Source of the DNA: Defluviitaleaceae bacterium
GTDB lineage: Bacteria; Bacillota; Clostridia; Lachnospirales; WRAX01
Direction: 5' to 3'
Length of the DNA stretch: 52,627 bases
NCBI GenBank assembly: GCA_009780415.1
Contig: WRAC01000015.1
Coordinates: 1 to 52,627, forward strand
The translations under genes and the position numbers were made by a program. The notes below the pieces were generated by a model, which made no database searches, was not told where the DNA came from, and worked only from the letters and a program-made list of their open reading frames with translations. Below, one piece after another: positions 9,513 to 17,834 of the stretch (position 1 is its first letter; the number at the start of each line of letters is the position of its first letter).

Positions 9513-11774
9513 ATGACATCAATGGAATATAAGCAAGGCTCCGTTATATGCGGCGAAGGCAAGCCTATGGATCAGCTTTTATTCATAACCGGCGGAAAGG
9601 CGGAAGCTTCATTCAAAGGAAAACCGTTTATTTATGAGCAAGGCGACGTAATAGGTATCTGTGAGCTTAGCGACGGGGTTTACAGCAGTACTTACACCGC
9701 GGTTTCGGATGTAGTGGTATTTTCGTATCCATATAGAAATTTAAGCGCGCTGGAGGGGCTGCTGCGGGAAAAACCGGATATCGCCAGCCTGCTTATCAAT
9801 TCTATGTGCCGCCAGCTCCTGAGCCTTTTACAATATAAGATTGCGCTGAAAAACGAGGCTGAAATGGCATTTGAGTCGGTTAAGGGCATATACGCGCAAT
9901 ACGGCAATATGTGTACGCAATACGCGTTTACGGCTAAGAAGCACGAAGGGGTCGCGGGTGCCGATCCGTTTCCCGAAATCGATCTGGTAGACGAATGGAT
10001 ATATCCCTACTATATGGAAACAAAGGAATCTGACCCCGCCGTACGCAAGGCTTTTTTCAACAATAAGCCCGGGATAACGCTGGGTTTTATCCGTAAAGGC
10101 GCGGAGGATGCCCGCCTTGTGATAAATATATGCAAGGATTATATCAACTATATAAATAAAATCTTGCAGATTTTCCTGCGCAGCGGCGGGCATGACCTGT
10201 TCGCGCTTATTTCCGAGCTGCATTGCGTCTCGATAAATATAAAAGGCGCGGATGCCGCCGTAGGGGCACTAATGGCTTGGCTGACGAAGCTGCTTTCCGG
10301 CATGACGGGTTTAAATCACACCTATTATCAACAGCGCATGGCGGCATATAAAGGAAACCTTGCGGTTAAGCGGGCGTCGCAAACGGAAGAGGGCATGACC
10401 GAGGGTCCCGGCAGCACGGCGGATTCAATGAATCTTATTCTGGAATACTCCGGCCGCCCCAAAGACATATGCAGCAAATTCATCAGAAACGTACAGGAAT
10501 ATACGAAACTCAGCGACAGGGGTTCCGCCGAGGATGCCGTGTACCGCCTGCGCAGGGAATTAACGGCGGCTTTCTATGACATATATCAGGGCGTACTGAT
10601 TAAAAGCCTTAAAGACCCCGCCCCGCCCACAATCATTAAAATGTTCCTCAACTTCGGGTATGTTGACGCGGCGCTTGCCGGGCAGGAAAACGCGGACTAT
10701 TTATATTCGGTTGCGGATTCGTTGAAAGGCGACCCCGAGATGGGCGTTTACACGGCGTATGAATGGCTTGCCGCTATTTACGGCGGGCGGAAGGAGCCGT
10801 GCCGCAATGAGCTGGACGAGGATTACGCCGCTTATTTACGCGGTCAGAAGGCGACGCGTAAAATTGACGACAAGGAAGAGGCGCGGCTTTTAAATGATTT
10901 GGAAAGCAAGCTGCGTTTCGAGATAGAAAATGTGTTCCCGGTTACGAATAAGATAACATGCGGTATTATTTCAACATACTGCCCGCTGCTGTCCAGCCAT
11001 AATATACAGCGCAAGCTTGAGTTTTCATTGGTAACGCCTAAGCTTATTATGGATACGCTTGACGAAATACGCGGCGTTGATTTCTCCGCTTATTTCCGCG
11101 AGGTAATGTATTCAGACCCTGTGCTCGGCACGGCAAAAGAGGTTATACATGTGGAGGTACTGCCCGATTTCATCCTTATGCCCACCGTCGGCATACGCGG
11201 GATTATGTGGCAGGAGATTGAAGGCATGAAGCGCGCCACACCGTCGCGCATGTTTATGCCGCTGTTCCTGCAAAGCGACCTGAAAGCGCTGCTGATACGC
11301 CTGACAAGCGAGTTCCGCTGGGAAATGTGCAAGCGCGTCCAAGGCGTGCGCTGGACCGATATAACGGACCCCTCGCTTACCAGCGAGTACAGCGACTATT
11401 TGCAATTTTACAGGAACAACCGCGACCTTTCAGCGGAGGTAAAGGAATCTATCAAAACCGAGCTTACGCGCGCCCGGAACAACTATAAAACGGCGTTTTC
11501 ATTGAATTACACGGATTGGATGCAGTATGAGGCGAACGGCTCCTCGCGCCTTAACAGAACGGCCCGCCGGATAATTCTGGCATATTGCCCTTTCCCGTCC
11601 CAAACGCGGGAAAAGCTCAAACAAAACCCGCAATTCTCGGAGCTGCTTAACCGTTACAACGTAAAACAGAATCAACGCGTACAGCAACTGTCCCGGCTTA
11701 TTAATAAGGTAGGCCAGTCCGGCAAAAAGGTTCCGCAGGAATTGCATGATGAGTTGGAATACGCCAATAAATAA
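9513..11774 (+). CDS. Large protein with N-terminal cyclic-nucleotide-binding-like domain
   Basis: 753 residues. Residues about 1-110 follow the cNMP-binding jelly-roll pattern of Crp/Fnr proteins (YKQGSVICGEGKPMDQLLFITGGKAEASF...EQGDVIGICELSDGVYSSTYTAVSDVVVFSYP). No Crp-type DNA-binding helix-turn-helix is visible. The remaining ~640 residues are mostly predicted helical and soluble, with no domain I recognise. Similar large proteins occur in Clostridia, and their role is unknown. Well-placed ribosome site (GAGAGAGG). It stands alone, 27 bases after the acyltransferase gene. A ligand-sensing scaffold is one possibility; I do not assign a function. Confidence 0.7.
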   Translation: MTSMEYKQGSVICGEGKPMDQLLFITGGKAEASFKGKPFIYEQGDVIGICELSDGVYSSTYTAVSDVVVFSYPYRNLSALEGLLREKPDIASLLINSMCRQLLSLLQYKIALKNEAEMAFESVKGIYAQYGNMCTQYAFTAKKHEGVAGADPFPEIDLVDEWIYPYYMETKESDPAVRKAFFNNKPGITLGFIRKGAEDARLVINICKDYINYINKILQIFLRSGGHDLFALISELHCVSINIKGADAAVGALMAWLTKLLSGMTGLNHTYYQQRMAAYKGNLAVKRASQTEEGMTEGPGSTADSMNLILEYSGRPKDICSKFIRNVQEYTKLSDRGSAEDAVYRLRRELTAAFYDIYQGVLIKSLKDPAPPTIIKMFLNFGYVDAALAGQENADYLYSVADSLKGDPEMGVYTAYEWLAAIYGGRKEPCRNELDEDYAAYLRGQKATRKIDDKEEARLLNDLESKLRFEIENVFPVTNKITCGIISTYCPLLSSHNIQRKLEFSLVTPKLIMDTLDEIRGVDFSAYFREVMYSDPVLGTAKEVIHVEVLPDFILMPTVGIRGIMWQEIEGMKRATPSRMFMPLFLQSDLKALLIRLTSEFRWEMCKRVQGVRWTDITDPSLTSEYSDYLQFYRNNRDLSAEVKESIKTELTRARNNYKTAFSLNYTDWMQYEANGSSRLNRTARRIILAYCPFPSQTREKLKQNPQFSELLNRYNVKQNQRVQQLSRLINKVGQSGKKVPQELHDELEYANK

Positions 11775-11801
11775 AAACCTTGGGGCGCTGCCCGCATCGT
11801 G
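11773..11801. repeat. REP-like repeat, left inverted copy
   Basis: Contains GGGGCGCTGCCCGCATC. The reverse complement of 12613-12642 matches it over about 28 bases with a few differences (shared AAACCT, then GGGCGCTGCCCG and ATC). The two copies face each other around the transposase remnant and the GNAT gene. Confidence 0.65.
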
Positions 11802-11827
11802 TAACAACGGGTTGTTGAGTTGTGAAA

Positions 11828-11977
11828 ATGTACGAAAAGCCAATCAGAAAGAATATCCGTCTAAGAGGCTATGATTATTCAAGCGCAGGGTACTATTTTA
11901 TTACGATGTGCGTAAAAGATAAGAGGATTGTTATTATCAAAATGAGTAAATTTATTACCTTTGGAGGAATCGTATGA
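11828..11977 (+). pseudogene. Remnant of a REP-associated tyrosine (Y1/IS200-like) transposase
   Basis: Reads MYEKPIRKNIRLRGYDYSSA then GYYFITMCVKDKR, the typical N-terminus of RAYT/Y1 transposases. After about residue 34 (11929) the similarity stops, and the frame runs 15 more codons into the ribosome site of the next gene and ends at 11975-11977. The catalytic HUH motif and the active Tyr are absent, so this is a truncated relic of an element whose REP-like ends may be the repeats at 11773 and 12613. Confidence 0.75.
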
Positions 11978-12411
11978 ATATTTCGCTGGAGCCTGTAAAA
12001 TTTACAGAAAAGGAAATATTAAAGAATTTAGGTGAATTATATATTTATGAGCTTTCGCAGTATTCCTCTGTAGATGTTAATGATTTGGGTTTATATGATG
12101 ATTTAGATGATTTAGACCTTTATTGGGCAGAAGAAAATCGGCACCCATTTTTTATTAAAGTTAATAATAAGCTGGCTGGATTCGTACTTGTTTTTGATGG
12201 CCGCCAAATTGAAGAAATCGAATCAAATTATTCTATAGATGATTTCTTTATAATGTATCAATATAAGAAAAAGGGAATTGGGAAACATTGCGCAAAATAT
12301 ATTTTCGATAGGTTCAAAGGAAAATGGCAAATATGGTTTCATCCAAGAAATGAGATTGCAAAAAATTTCTGGATAAATACAGTGGATGAATATACTAAAG
12401 GAAAATTTTAA
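11974..12411 (+). CDS. GNAT-type N-acetyltransferase, truncated by a premature stop
   Basis: 145 residues of a GNAT-fold acetyltransferase: acetyl-CoA-binding P-loop equivalent YKKKGIGKHCAKYIF, then FHPRNEIAKNFWINTVDEYT, the usual second half of the fold. The gene is much more AT-rich than its neighbours and has a good site (GGAGGAATCGT). After the TAA at 12409-12411 the same frame continues to 12477 with IKKNDTPYYDGALGNTLVFD, which is the expected last strand of this family. The gene therefore seems to have lost its last ~21 residues to a nonsense change. It lies inside the REP-flanked island and was probably acquired. Substrate unknown. Confidence 0.75.
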   Translation: MNISLEPVKFTEKEILKNLGELYIYELSQYSSVDVNDLGLYDDLDDLDLYWAEENRHPFFIKVNNKLAGFVLVFDGRQIEEIESNYSIDDFFIMYQYKKKGIGKHCAKYIFDRFKGKWQIWFHPRNEIAKNFWINTVDEYTKGKF

Positions 12412-12477
12412 ATTAAGAAAAACGATACTCCTTATTATGACGGAGCTTTGGGGAATACATTAGTATTTGATTCTTAA
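12412..12477 (+). pseudogene. C-terminal piece of the GNAT gene beyond the in-frame stop
   Basis: In frame with 11974-12411 after TAA. It encodes 21 residues including YYDGALGNTLVF, the family's C-terminal strand, and ends at a second TAA (12475-12477). A single base change at 12409-12411 would restore one intact reading frame of about 167 residues. Confidence 0.65.
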
Positions 12478-12533
12478 AGACAATTTGCAACAATTTCCTC
12501 GTTAGGTAATTCGCGCATATTCAAAACGAAGGG

Positions 12534-12558
12534 GGGCAAGGGGCGAAACCCCTTGCTC
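12534..12558. repeat. Strong hairpin in the island
   Basis: GCAAGGGG (12536-12543) and CCCCTTGC (12549-12556) with a CGAAA loop, extended by two outer pairs. A second stem CCCGT..ATCA / TGAT.ACGGG lies at 12597-12622 beside the right REP-like copy. Neither is followed by a clear T-run, so these look like repeat-element hairpins more than terminators. Confidence 0.5.
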
Positions 12559-12612
12559 GGGCACTTCGATTGAAATACTTTCAACAGGACTATTTTCCCG
12601 TCATCAAAATTT

Positions 12613-12642
12613 ATGATACGGGCAGCGCCCTCCAGGTTTTAT
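12613..12642. repeat. REP-like repeat, right inverted copy
   Basis: Contains CGGGCAGCGCCCTCCAGG, the near reverse complement of the copy at 11773-11801. It ends 16 bases from the pheS stop codon. Between 12478 and 12657 nothing else is recognised apart from the hairpins listed. Confidence 0.65.
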
Positions 12643-12657
12643 CCTTTACAAAAGCCT

Positions 12658-13686
12658 TTAAGCAAATTGCCGTAAAAACCGTACGTCGTTCTCGAATAAA
12701 ATCCGTATGTCGGGTATCCTGAAACGCGCCAGAGCAACGCGCTCAAGGCCCATGCCAAACGCAAACCCCGAATACACGTCCGGGTCAATATCACGCATTT
12801 TCAATACGTTCGGATGCACCATGCCGCAGCCCAGAAGCTCCACCCAGCCTTCGCCCTTACATACGCGGCAGCCCTTACCCAGGCACATGTAGCAGCGCAC
12901 GTCCATCTCCCCGCTTGGCTCCGTAAACGGGAAATAATGCGGGCGGAAGCGTACCGCCGTGTCCGCTCCGAACAGCTCGCGGGCAAAAGTGGTCAGCGCG
13001 CCCTTTAAATGGCCAAGCGTAATCCCCTTATCCACAACAAGCCCTTCCATTTGGTGGAACACGGGCGTATGCGTCGCGTCAATTTCATCGGAGCGGAAAA
13101 CCTTGCCCGGACATATAACGCGGATGGGCGGCCTGTTCCGCATCATATATCTGACCTGCATGGGAGAGGTTTGCGTACGTAACAGAAAACCGCCGTCGCC
13201 CTCCATATAAAACGTATCCTGTTCATCGCGTGAGGAATGATGTTCCGGCGTGTTCAGGGCAATGAAATTATTATAATCCGTCTCAATCTCCGGGCCTTCG
13301 GCGATCTCGTAACCCATGCCCGTGAATATGCGGCACAGATCCTCGATCATTATGGTCATGGGATGCCGTCCCCCGGGCTTTTGCGCCCTTCCCGGCATTG
13401 TAACGTCAATAACCTCATTGGCAAGGCGTTCCTCAAGCTCCGCCATCCGCAGAACAGCCTGACGCGCTTCAAGCCTTTTCTCAATCTCGGCGCGGGCATC
13501 GTTCGCCGCCTGCCCCATCAGCGGGCGCTCATCGGGCGGCAGCGCGCCCATTCCTTTAAGAATCTGCGTCATGCTGCCCTTCTTGCCCAGGACCTCAACG
13601 CGCAGCTCCTCAAGCTCCCTGACCGTCCCCGCCTTATCGGCGGCCGCTACGGCCGACGCCGTTATCCCGCGTATTTTTTCAATCAT
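12658..13686 (-). CDS. pheS: Phenylalanine--tRNA ligase alpha subunit
   Basis: 342 residues; charges tRNA-Phe as an (alpha-beta)2 enzyme with PheT. It has an N-terminal coiled-coil arm (about residues 1-85) and class II motifs TPEHHSSRDEQDTFY, RTQTSPMQVRYM, VFRSDEIDATHTPVFHQMEG and motif 3 GFAFGMGLERVALARF. Start at 13686 follows GGAGGTAACT inside the last codons of ydcF; the ATG at 13698 lacks a site. pheT, which normally follows directly, is not downstream here. Instead the REP-flanked island begins 16 bases past the stop. No T-box leader precedes it because it lies at the end of the dprA-topA-ydcF operon. Confidence 0.97.
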   Translation of the reverse strand: MIEKIRGITASAVAAADKAGTVRELEELRVEVLGKKGSMTQILKGMGALPPDERPLMGQAANDARAEIEKRLEARQAVLRMAELEERLANEVIDVTMPGRAQKPGGRHPMTIMIEDLCRIFTGMGYEIAEGPEIETDYNNFIALNTPEHHSSRDEQDTFYMEGDGGFLLRTQTSPMQVRYMMRNRPPIRVICPGKVFRSDEIDATHTPVFHQMEGLVVDKGITLGHLKGALTTFARELFGADTAVRFRPHYFPFTEPSGEMDVRCYMCLGKGCRVCKGEGWVELLGCGMVHPNVLKMRDIDPDVYSGFAFGMGLERVALARFRIPDIRILFENDVRFLRQFA

Positions 13687-13688
13687 AG

Positions 13689-14288
13689 TTACCTCCATGA
13701 TTCCAGTAAGTAATAATACATCAACGCCGCATACTCCCGCGCGTAAAACCCCGGCAGCAGGCGCAGGGCGGAGCGGCTTGCCGCGGGCTGCGGATCGTTG
13801 AAGCCAATAAGCCTTGCTATGTTCAGCGAACGGAAGATATGGAAGTCGCTGGTTGCGACGACCACATTATATTCGCCGTCAAAATGCCCGTCCAGTAATA
13901 TTTTGGAAAAACTAAGATTTTGCATGGTATCTCTGGATTGTTTTTCCATTATTACCGCGCTCTCGGGAACGCCCTGCCTGACGAGGTAATTCCGCATAGC
14001 CTGAGCCTCGGGGATCAATTGATCCGGCCCTTGACCGCCGGACGCAACTATAACAGCGCTGGGATTCGCCCCGTAATATTCCAAAGCGCGGTCAAGCCTA
14101 AGCCGCAGTGTGGTTCCCGCCTCGTACCCGTCAAGCCCGCAGCCCAGCACTATAATAGCGTCCCTTCCGGGTTCAGGCTCACCGTACTTCGCAATCATAT
14201 TGGCGGCGAAGAGCATTGCGAATGTGCAAAATACAAACAAAGCCGAAATAAATATTAAACGCTTTAAAATATTAATCCTGGGATTCAT
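13689..14288 (-). CDS. YdcF/SanA-like DUF218 membrane-anchored protein
   Basis: 199 residues with an N-terminal membrane segment (about 8-28, LIFISALFVFCTFAMLFAAN) followed by a DUF218 domain: AIIVLGCGLDGYEAG, RLDRALEYY, VASGGQGPDQLIPEA, AMRNYLVRQGVP, NLSFSK and VATSDFHIFRS with the conserved acidic and His residues. YdcF/SanA proteins are linked to envelope integrity; the biochemical activity is unclear. ATG at 14288 preferred to TTG at 14297. The gene overlaps the end of topA by 17 bases and abuts pheS. Confidence 0.82.
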   Translation of the reverse strand: MNPRINILKRLIFISALFVFCTFAMLFAANMIAKYGEPEPGRDAIIVLGCGLDGYEAGTTLRLRLDRALEYYGANPSAVIVASGGQGPDQLIPEAQAMRNYLVRQGVPESAVIMEKQSRDTMQNLSFSKILLDGHFDGEYNVVVATSDFHIFRSLNIARLIGFNDPQPAASRSALRLLPGFYAREYAALMYYYLLESWR

Positions 14289-16377
14289 CGTCTTCAACCG
14301 CGTCTGAATACCCGCACCCGCCGCTCAGGCACATTACCCGTTTTTGCGTTTTTGTGTTCTTTTCCACAAGGAACTCGCCGCAGCGCGGGCAATTCATTCC
14401 CGCGGGCTTCTGCCATGACATGAACTCGCAGTCCGGGTGGTTGTCGCAGCCAAAGTATTTACGGCCTTTTTTTGTGTTCTTTATCAATATCTTGCCGTCG
14501 CACAGGGGGCAGTCCACACCGGCTTCGGGGAAGTAGGGCAGCGCGTTTTTGCATTCCGGGAAGCCGGGGCAGGCCAGGAATTTCCCGAACCGCCCGTATT
14601 TTATTACCATGTTGCGCTTGCAATGCTCGCAAACGACGTCCGTCTCCTCGTCCTTAACGTCCACCTCTCCGATGTTCTGCTCCGCAACCGCGATTTTTTC
14701 ATTAAACGGAAAATAAAACTCCCTAAGCAAGTCCTTCCAGTACATCTCGCCGAACTCGATTTTATCCAGCCCGTCCTCAAGCTTTGAGGTGAACTCAATA
14801 TCAACGACGTCACCGAAGTGCGTCTCCATGATATCGTTAACAATTTCGCCAAGCTCCGCCGGATACAGCACGTTTTTCTCCTTTGTCACATAACCGCGCG
14901 AAATAAGGGTCGTAATGGTGGGGGAATATGTGCTGGGGCGGCCCACGCCGTTTTCTTCAAGGGTTCTGACCAGCGTCGCCTCGGTAAAGCGCGGCGGCGG
15001 CTGGGTGAAATGCTGCAGCGGCGTGACGGTTTCCAGCTTCAGCTCATCCTTCTCGGCCATATCCGGCATTAAGGCGGATTCGTCCTTGTCCGTTTCTTTT
15101 TTATAGACCTTTTTATATCCCTCAAACGTCATTATCTGCCCGCTGGATTTAAGTGTATGCCCGCCGCAGGATATCTTTATTGAAACAGTGTCATAGGCGG
15201 CCGCCGTCATGCAGGACGCGGCGAACCGCTCCCAGATAAGGCCGTACAGACGCAGCTGGTCCCTGGTCAGGGAATCCTTCAATTTATCCGGCGTTAAGGT
15301 AATGTCCGTGGGGCGTATGGCTTCGTGGGCGTCCTGAATGCGTTCGCGGGTTTTGTGCTCCGGCTTGGTTTGCGCCGCGTAGTCCGTTCCAAAATTATCG
15401 GTGATGTAGGTTTTCGCAACAGCGAAAGCGTCGTCGGAAATACGCGCCGAATCCGTGCGGATATAGGAAACCAAACCCACAGTTCCAAGGCCTTTCAGGT
15501 CTACGCCCTCGTAAATCTGCTGCGCCACAAGCATGGTCTTTGACACGGCGAAGTTAAGCGCTTTTGACGCTTCCTGCTGCAAGGTGCTTGTGGTAAACGG
15601 CGCGGGGGGCTTGCGTACGCGCGTCCCGCGTTTTATCTCCTGAACCTTTGCCTTGGATTTTTTAATGTCCTCCGTGATTTTCTCGGCTTCTTCGCGGGTT
15701 TTCAGCTCTCCGCCGTAATGGGCGCTGAAAGCCTTTTTGCCCTTGGTAAGCAGCTGCGCGTCCACCGTCCAGTATTCGACGGGCTCAAAAGCGTCAATTT
15801 CGCGCTCACGGTCACAGATAAGCCGCAGGGTCACGCTTTGGACGCGCCCGGCGGACAGCCGCCTGCGCACCTTCCGCCACAGCAGCGGGCTGAGCTTGTA
15901 TCCTACTATACGGTCAAGCGCCCTTCTGGCTTGCTGGGAATCCACCAGCTTCATGTCGATGTCGCGCGCTTCGGATATGGATTTCTTGACCGCCGCCTTG
16001 GTGATTTCGTTGAAGGTTATGCGTTTATACGTTTTTCCGTCCAGATTAAGCGAATGCAGCAGATGCCAGGAAATGGCCTCCCCTTCGCGGTCCGGGTCCG
16101 TCGCCAGATACACGGTTGCCGCGTCTCCGGCTTCCTTGCGCAGTTTTTTCAAGATGTCGCCCTTGCCCCTGATGGTAATATATTTAGGCTCAAAGTCGTT
16201 ATCCGCGTCAACGCCGAGCTGACTTTTGGGAAGGTCGCGCACATGTCCCATAGAGGCCTCTATCTTATAGCTGTCGCCCAGGAATTTTTTCAGCGTTTTG
16301 GCCTTTGCGGGTGATTCGACTATTACCAGATTTCGTTTTTTTGGTTTAGATGTTTTTTTCGCTGTTTTTTCAGCCAC
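14272..16377 (-). CDS. topA: DNA topoisomerase I
   Basis: 701-residue type IA topoisomerase that relaxes negative supercoils. TOPRIM domain at the N-terminus (LVIVESPAKAKTLKKFLG ... YLATDPDREGEAISWHL), catalytic tyrosine in LVSYIRTDSARIS, and ENGVGRPSTYSPTI. The C-terminus carries three Cys4 zinc ribbons (CEHC...CPGFPEC, CPLC...CDNHPDC, CPRC...CLSGGC), the usual number for Firmicutes. A lysine-rich N-terminal extension (about 15 residues) precedes the TOPRIM domain. Second gene of the dprA-topA operon, 55 bases after dprA. Confidence 0.97.
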   Translation of the reverse strand: MAEKTAKKTSKPKKRNLVIVESPAKAKTLKKFLGDSYKIEASMGHVRDLPKSQLGVDADNDFEPKYITIRGKGDILKKLRKEAGDAATVYLATDPDREGEAISWHLLHSLNLDGKTYKRITFNEITKAAVKKSISEARDIDMKLVDSQQARRALDRIVGYKLSPLLWRKVRRRLSAGRVQSVTLRLICDREREIDAFEPVEYWTVDAQLLTKGKKAFSAHYGGELKTREEAEKITEDIKKSKAKVQEIKRGTRVRKPPAPFTTSTLQQEASKALNFAVSKTMLVAQQIYEGVDLKGLGTVGLVSYIRTDSARISDDAFAVAKTYITDNFGTDYAAQTKPEHKTRERIQDAHEAIRPTDITLTPDKLKDSLTRDQLRLYGLIWERFAASCMTAAAYDTVSIKISCGGHTLKSSGQIMTFEGYKKVYKKETDKDESALMPDMAEKDELKLETVTPLQHFTQPPPRFTEATLVRTLEENGVGRPSTYSPTITTLISRGYVTKEKNVLYPAELGEIVNDIMETHFGDVVDIEFTSKLEDGLDKIEFGEMYWKDLLREFYFPFNEKIAVAEQNIGEVDVKDEETDVVCEHCKRNMVIKYGRFGKFLACPGFPECKNALPYFPEAGVDCPLCDGKILIKNTKKGRKYFGCDNHPDCEFMSWQKPAGMNCPRCGEFLVEKNTKTQKRVMCLSGGCGYSDAVEDDESQD

Positions 16378-16432
16378 TATTATACCCCATTCTATTTTTT
16401 AAGCGCTCCGTGAAGCGCCGGACAGTTCGCCC

Positions 16433-17584
16433 CTACGAATATGTTTTTACGTATCCCAAGCCGCGCACCGGTTTTACAAGGCCGGCCAGCTCCAATTTGC
16501 TCATGAAAAACATAACGTCCTGCGCCGCGATGCCCGTTGACGCCGCAAGCGCGTCCACATCCACAGGCTCCGTTGACAGGGCGTTCAGCATCGTTTTTTC
16601 TTCCTTTGTCAGATTATGCTTTATATTATGTTCGCCGTTACCGGTTTCATGCGCGTTTAACGCGCTTCCAAAAAAATCGTGCCCAAGCTCCCGCCGCAGC
16701 GCCCATACCACATCCTCGTGGGAGGTAACGGGAATAGCCCCGTCCTTGATCATATTGTTCGTGCCCGCGCTCAGATGCGATAAAATACTGCCGGGTACAA
16801 CAAAAACCTCACGCCCCTGAGCAAGCGCCATATTCACCGTCGTACCGGTGCCGCTTCTCTCGGCGGCCTCAACCACGACGATACCCAGCGACAGGCCCGA
16901 TATTATACGGTTGCGCTGGGGGAACATGTATTTCGACGGCGCGGTGCCGGGCGGATACTCGCTCAGCACGCAGCCATGATTTAATATACGTTTATATTGG
17001 CTGTAATTCTCAGGCGGATAGCACACATCCACGCCGCAGCCGAGCACGGCGATTGTGACCGGACGCGCGGATTCCTCCCCATTGGCTTCCGTAACGGCGT
17101 CTATGGCGGATACATGCGCCTGGCAGTCGATGCCGCGGGCCAGTCCGCTGACTATTGCAAAACCCGCGCCTGCCAGCCCGTATGCTATTTTTTTCGCCAC
17201 GCTCAGGCCGTAGGACGAACATTTCCTCGCGCCGATAACGGCAACCCTCGGCATGCTTTCCGGGGGCATAGTCCCAAGGCCATACAGCAGTAATGGCGGG
17301 TCGTCTATGTCCTTCAAGCCGCCGGGATAATCCGCCCCGCCGTATGTAAGCAGCCATATGCCCTTCTTCGACAGCCCTTCCAGCTCCGAAACAACCGCGC
17401 GTTCGTTACGCCTTTGCAGCAGCCGGTTCGCCGCCTTGCCATGAAGCTGCGGCAGCATGAGGAGCCGGTTTTCAGGCATGTTCCAAAGCTCCTCCGGCCC
17501 GTATATTTCGCAAAGCCCGAGAGCGGCTTTCCTACCGACCTCCTGCGTCCCCGCCAGCCAGAGCATGTATGCGGTTTCGTTCAT
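16433..17584 (-). CDS. dprA: DNA-processing protein DprA
   Basis: 383-residue protein that loads RecA on incoming single-stranded DNA in transformation. N-terminal helical (SAM/HhH-like) region, then the Rossmann-like DprA core with GARKCSSYGLSVAKKIAYGL, AGFAIVSGLARGIDCQAH, CVLSEYPPGTAPSKYMFPQR, NRIISGLS and SGTGTTVNMALAQGREVFVV. A C-terminal winged-helix-like domain (LTKEEKTMLNALSTEPVDVD) ends the protein. First gene of the operon with topA, ydcF and pheS, with its own promoter at 17614-17641. Its presence does not by itself prove natural competence. Confidence 0.95.
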   Translation of the reverse strand: MNETAYMLWLAGTQEVGRKAALGLCEIYGPEELWNMPENRLLMLPQLHGKAANRLLQRRNERAVVSELEGLSKKGIWLLTYGGADYPGGLKDIDDPPLLLYGLGTMPPESMPRVAVIGARKCSSYGLSVAKKIAYGLAGAGFAIVSGLARGIDCQAHVSAIDAVTEANGEESARPVTIAVLGCGVDVCYPPENYSQYKRILNHGCVLSEYPPGTAPSKYMFPQRNRIISGLSLGIVVVEAAERSGTGTTVNMALAQGREVFVVPGSILSHLSAGTNNMIKDGAIPVTSHEDVVWALRRELGHDFFGSALNAHETGNGEHNIKHNLTKEEKTMLNALSTEPVDVDALAASTGIAAQDVMFFMSKLELAGLVKPVRGLGYVKTYS

Positions 17585-17613
17585 CCTATCCCCTCAAAAT
17601 GATTTCAAGAGTT

Positions 17614-17641
17614 ATTATATCATTTAATTCAACCATGTAAA
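17614..17641 (-). promoter_or_regulatory. Promoter of dprA-topA-ydcF-pheS
   Basis: On the minus strand TTTACA (17641-17636), 16-base spacer, TATAAT (17619-17614). It is followed by GAGGGG upstream of the ATG at 17584. Of the 250-base region to 17834, the rest holds the opposite promoter and its leader. Confidence 0.65.
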
Positions 17642-17728
17642 CAATTTTCTAAATTTTTCCTAGCTTTTTTTTCGGAGTTATTATATAATATGTAATGCTA
17701 AAAATCAATCGTTAAAAATTTACTGCTG

Positions 17729-17757
17729 TTGACGATTTCCAATTAGTGTAGTATACT
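17729..17757 (+). promoter_or_regulatory. Sigma-A promoter of the ECF-S/coaX operon
   Basis: TTGACG at 17729-17734, 17-base spacer, TATACT at 17752-17757. Predicted start near 17764. Confidence 0.75.
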
Positions 17758-17763
17758 GGTTTA

Positions 17764-17834
17764 ACCGGGGGTTTCCCGGAAAAGTGCGCCGCATCCTACG
17801 ATTAGGGAGGAGTGGCAGCAAGGAGAGTACGTTA
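17764..17834 (+). promoter_or_regulatory. Structured 5' leader of the ECF-S/coaX operon
   Basis: About 70-base leader with two possible stems: CCGGG/CCCGG at 17765-17780, and GCCGC pairing with GTGGC around an inner CCTA/TAGG (17788-17818). The second stem sits just before the AAGGAGAG ribosome site (17819-17826). It matches no riboswitch I can name. A short cis-regulatory RNA is possible but unproven. Confidence 0.3.

Noticed and set aside
13687-13760. T-box leader before pheS
   Set aside because: There is no intergenic space; pheS begins directly after ydcF, whose last codons carry the ribosome site.
17764-17834. Mini-ykkC or THF riboswitch
   Set aside because: Only one loop has an ACGA-like sequence and the THF core is absent; GGAGAGTA here is simply the ribosome site region.
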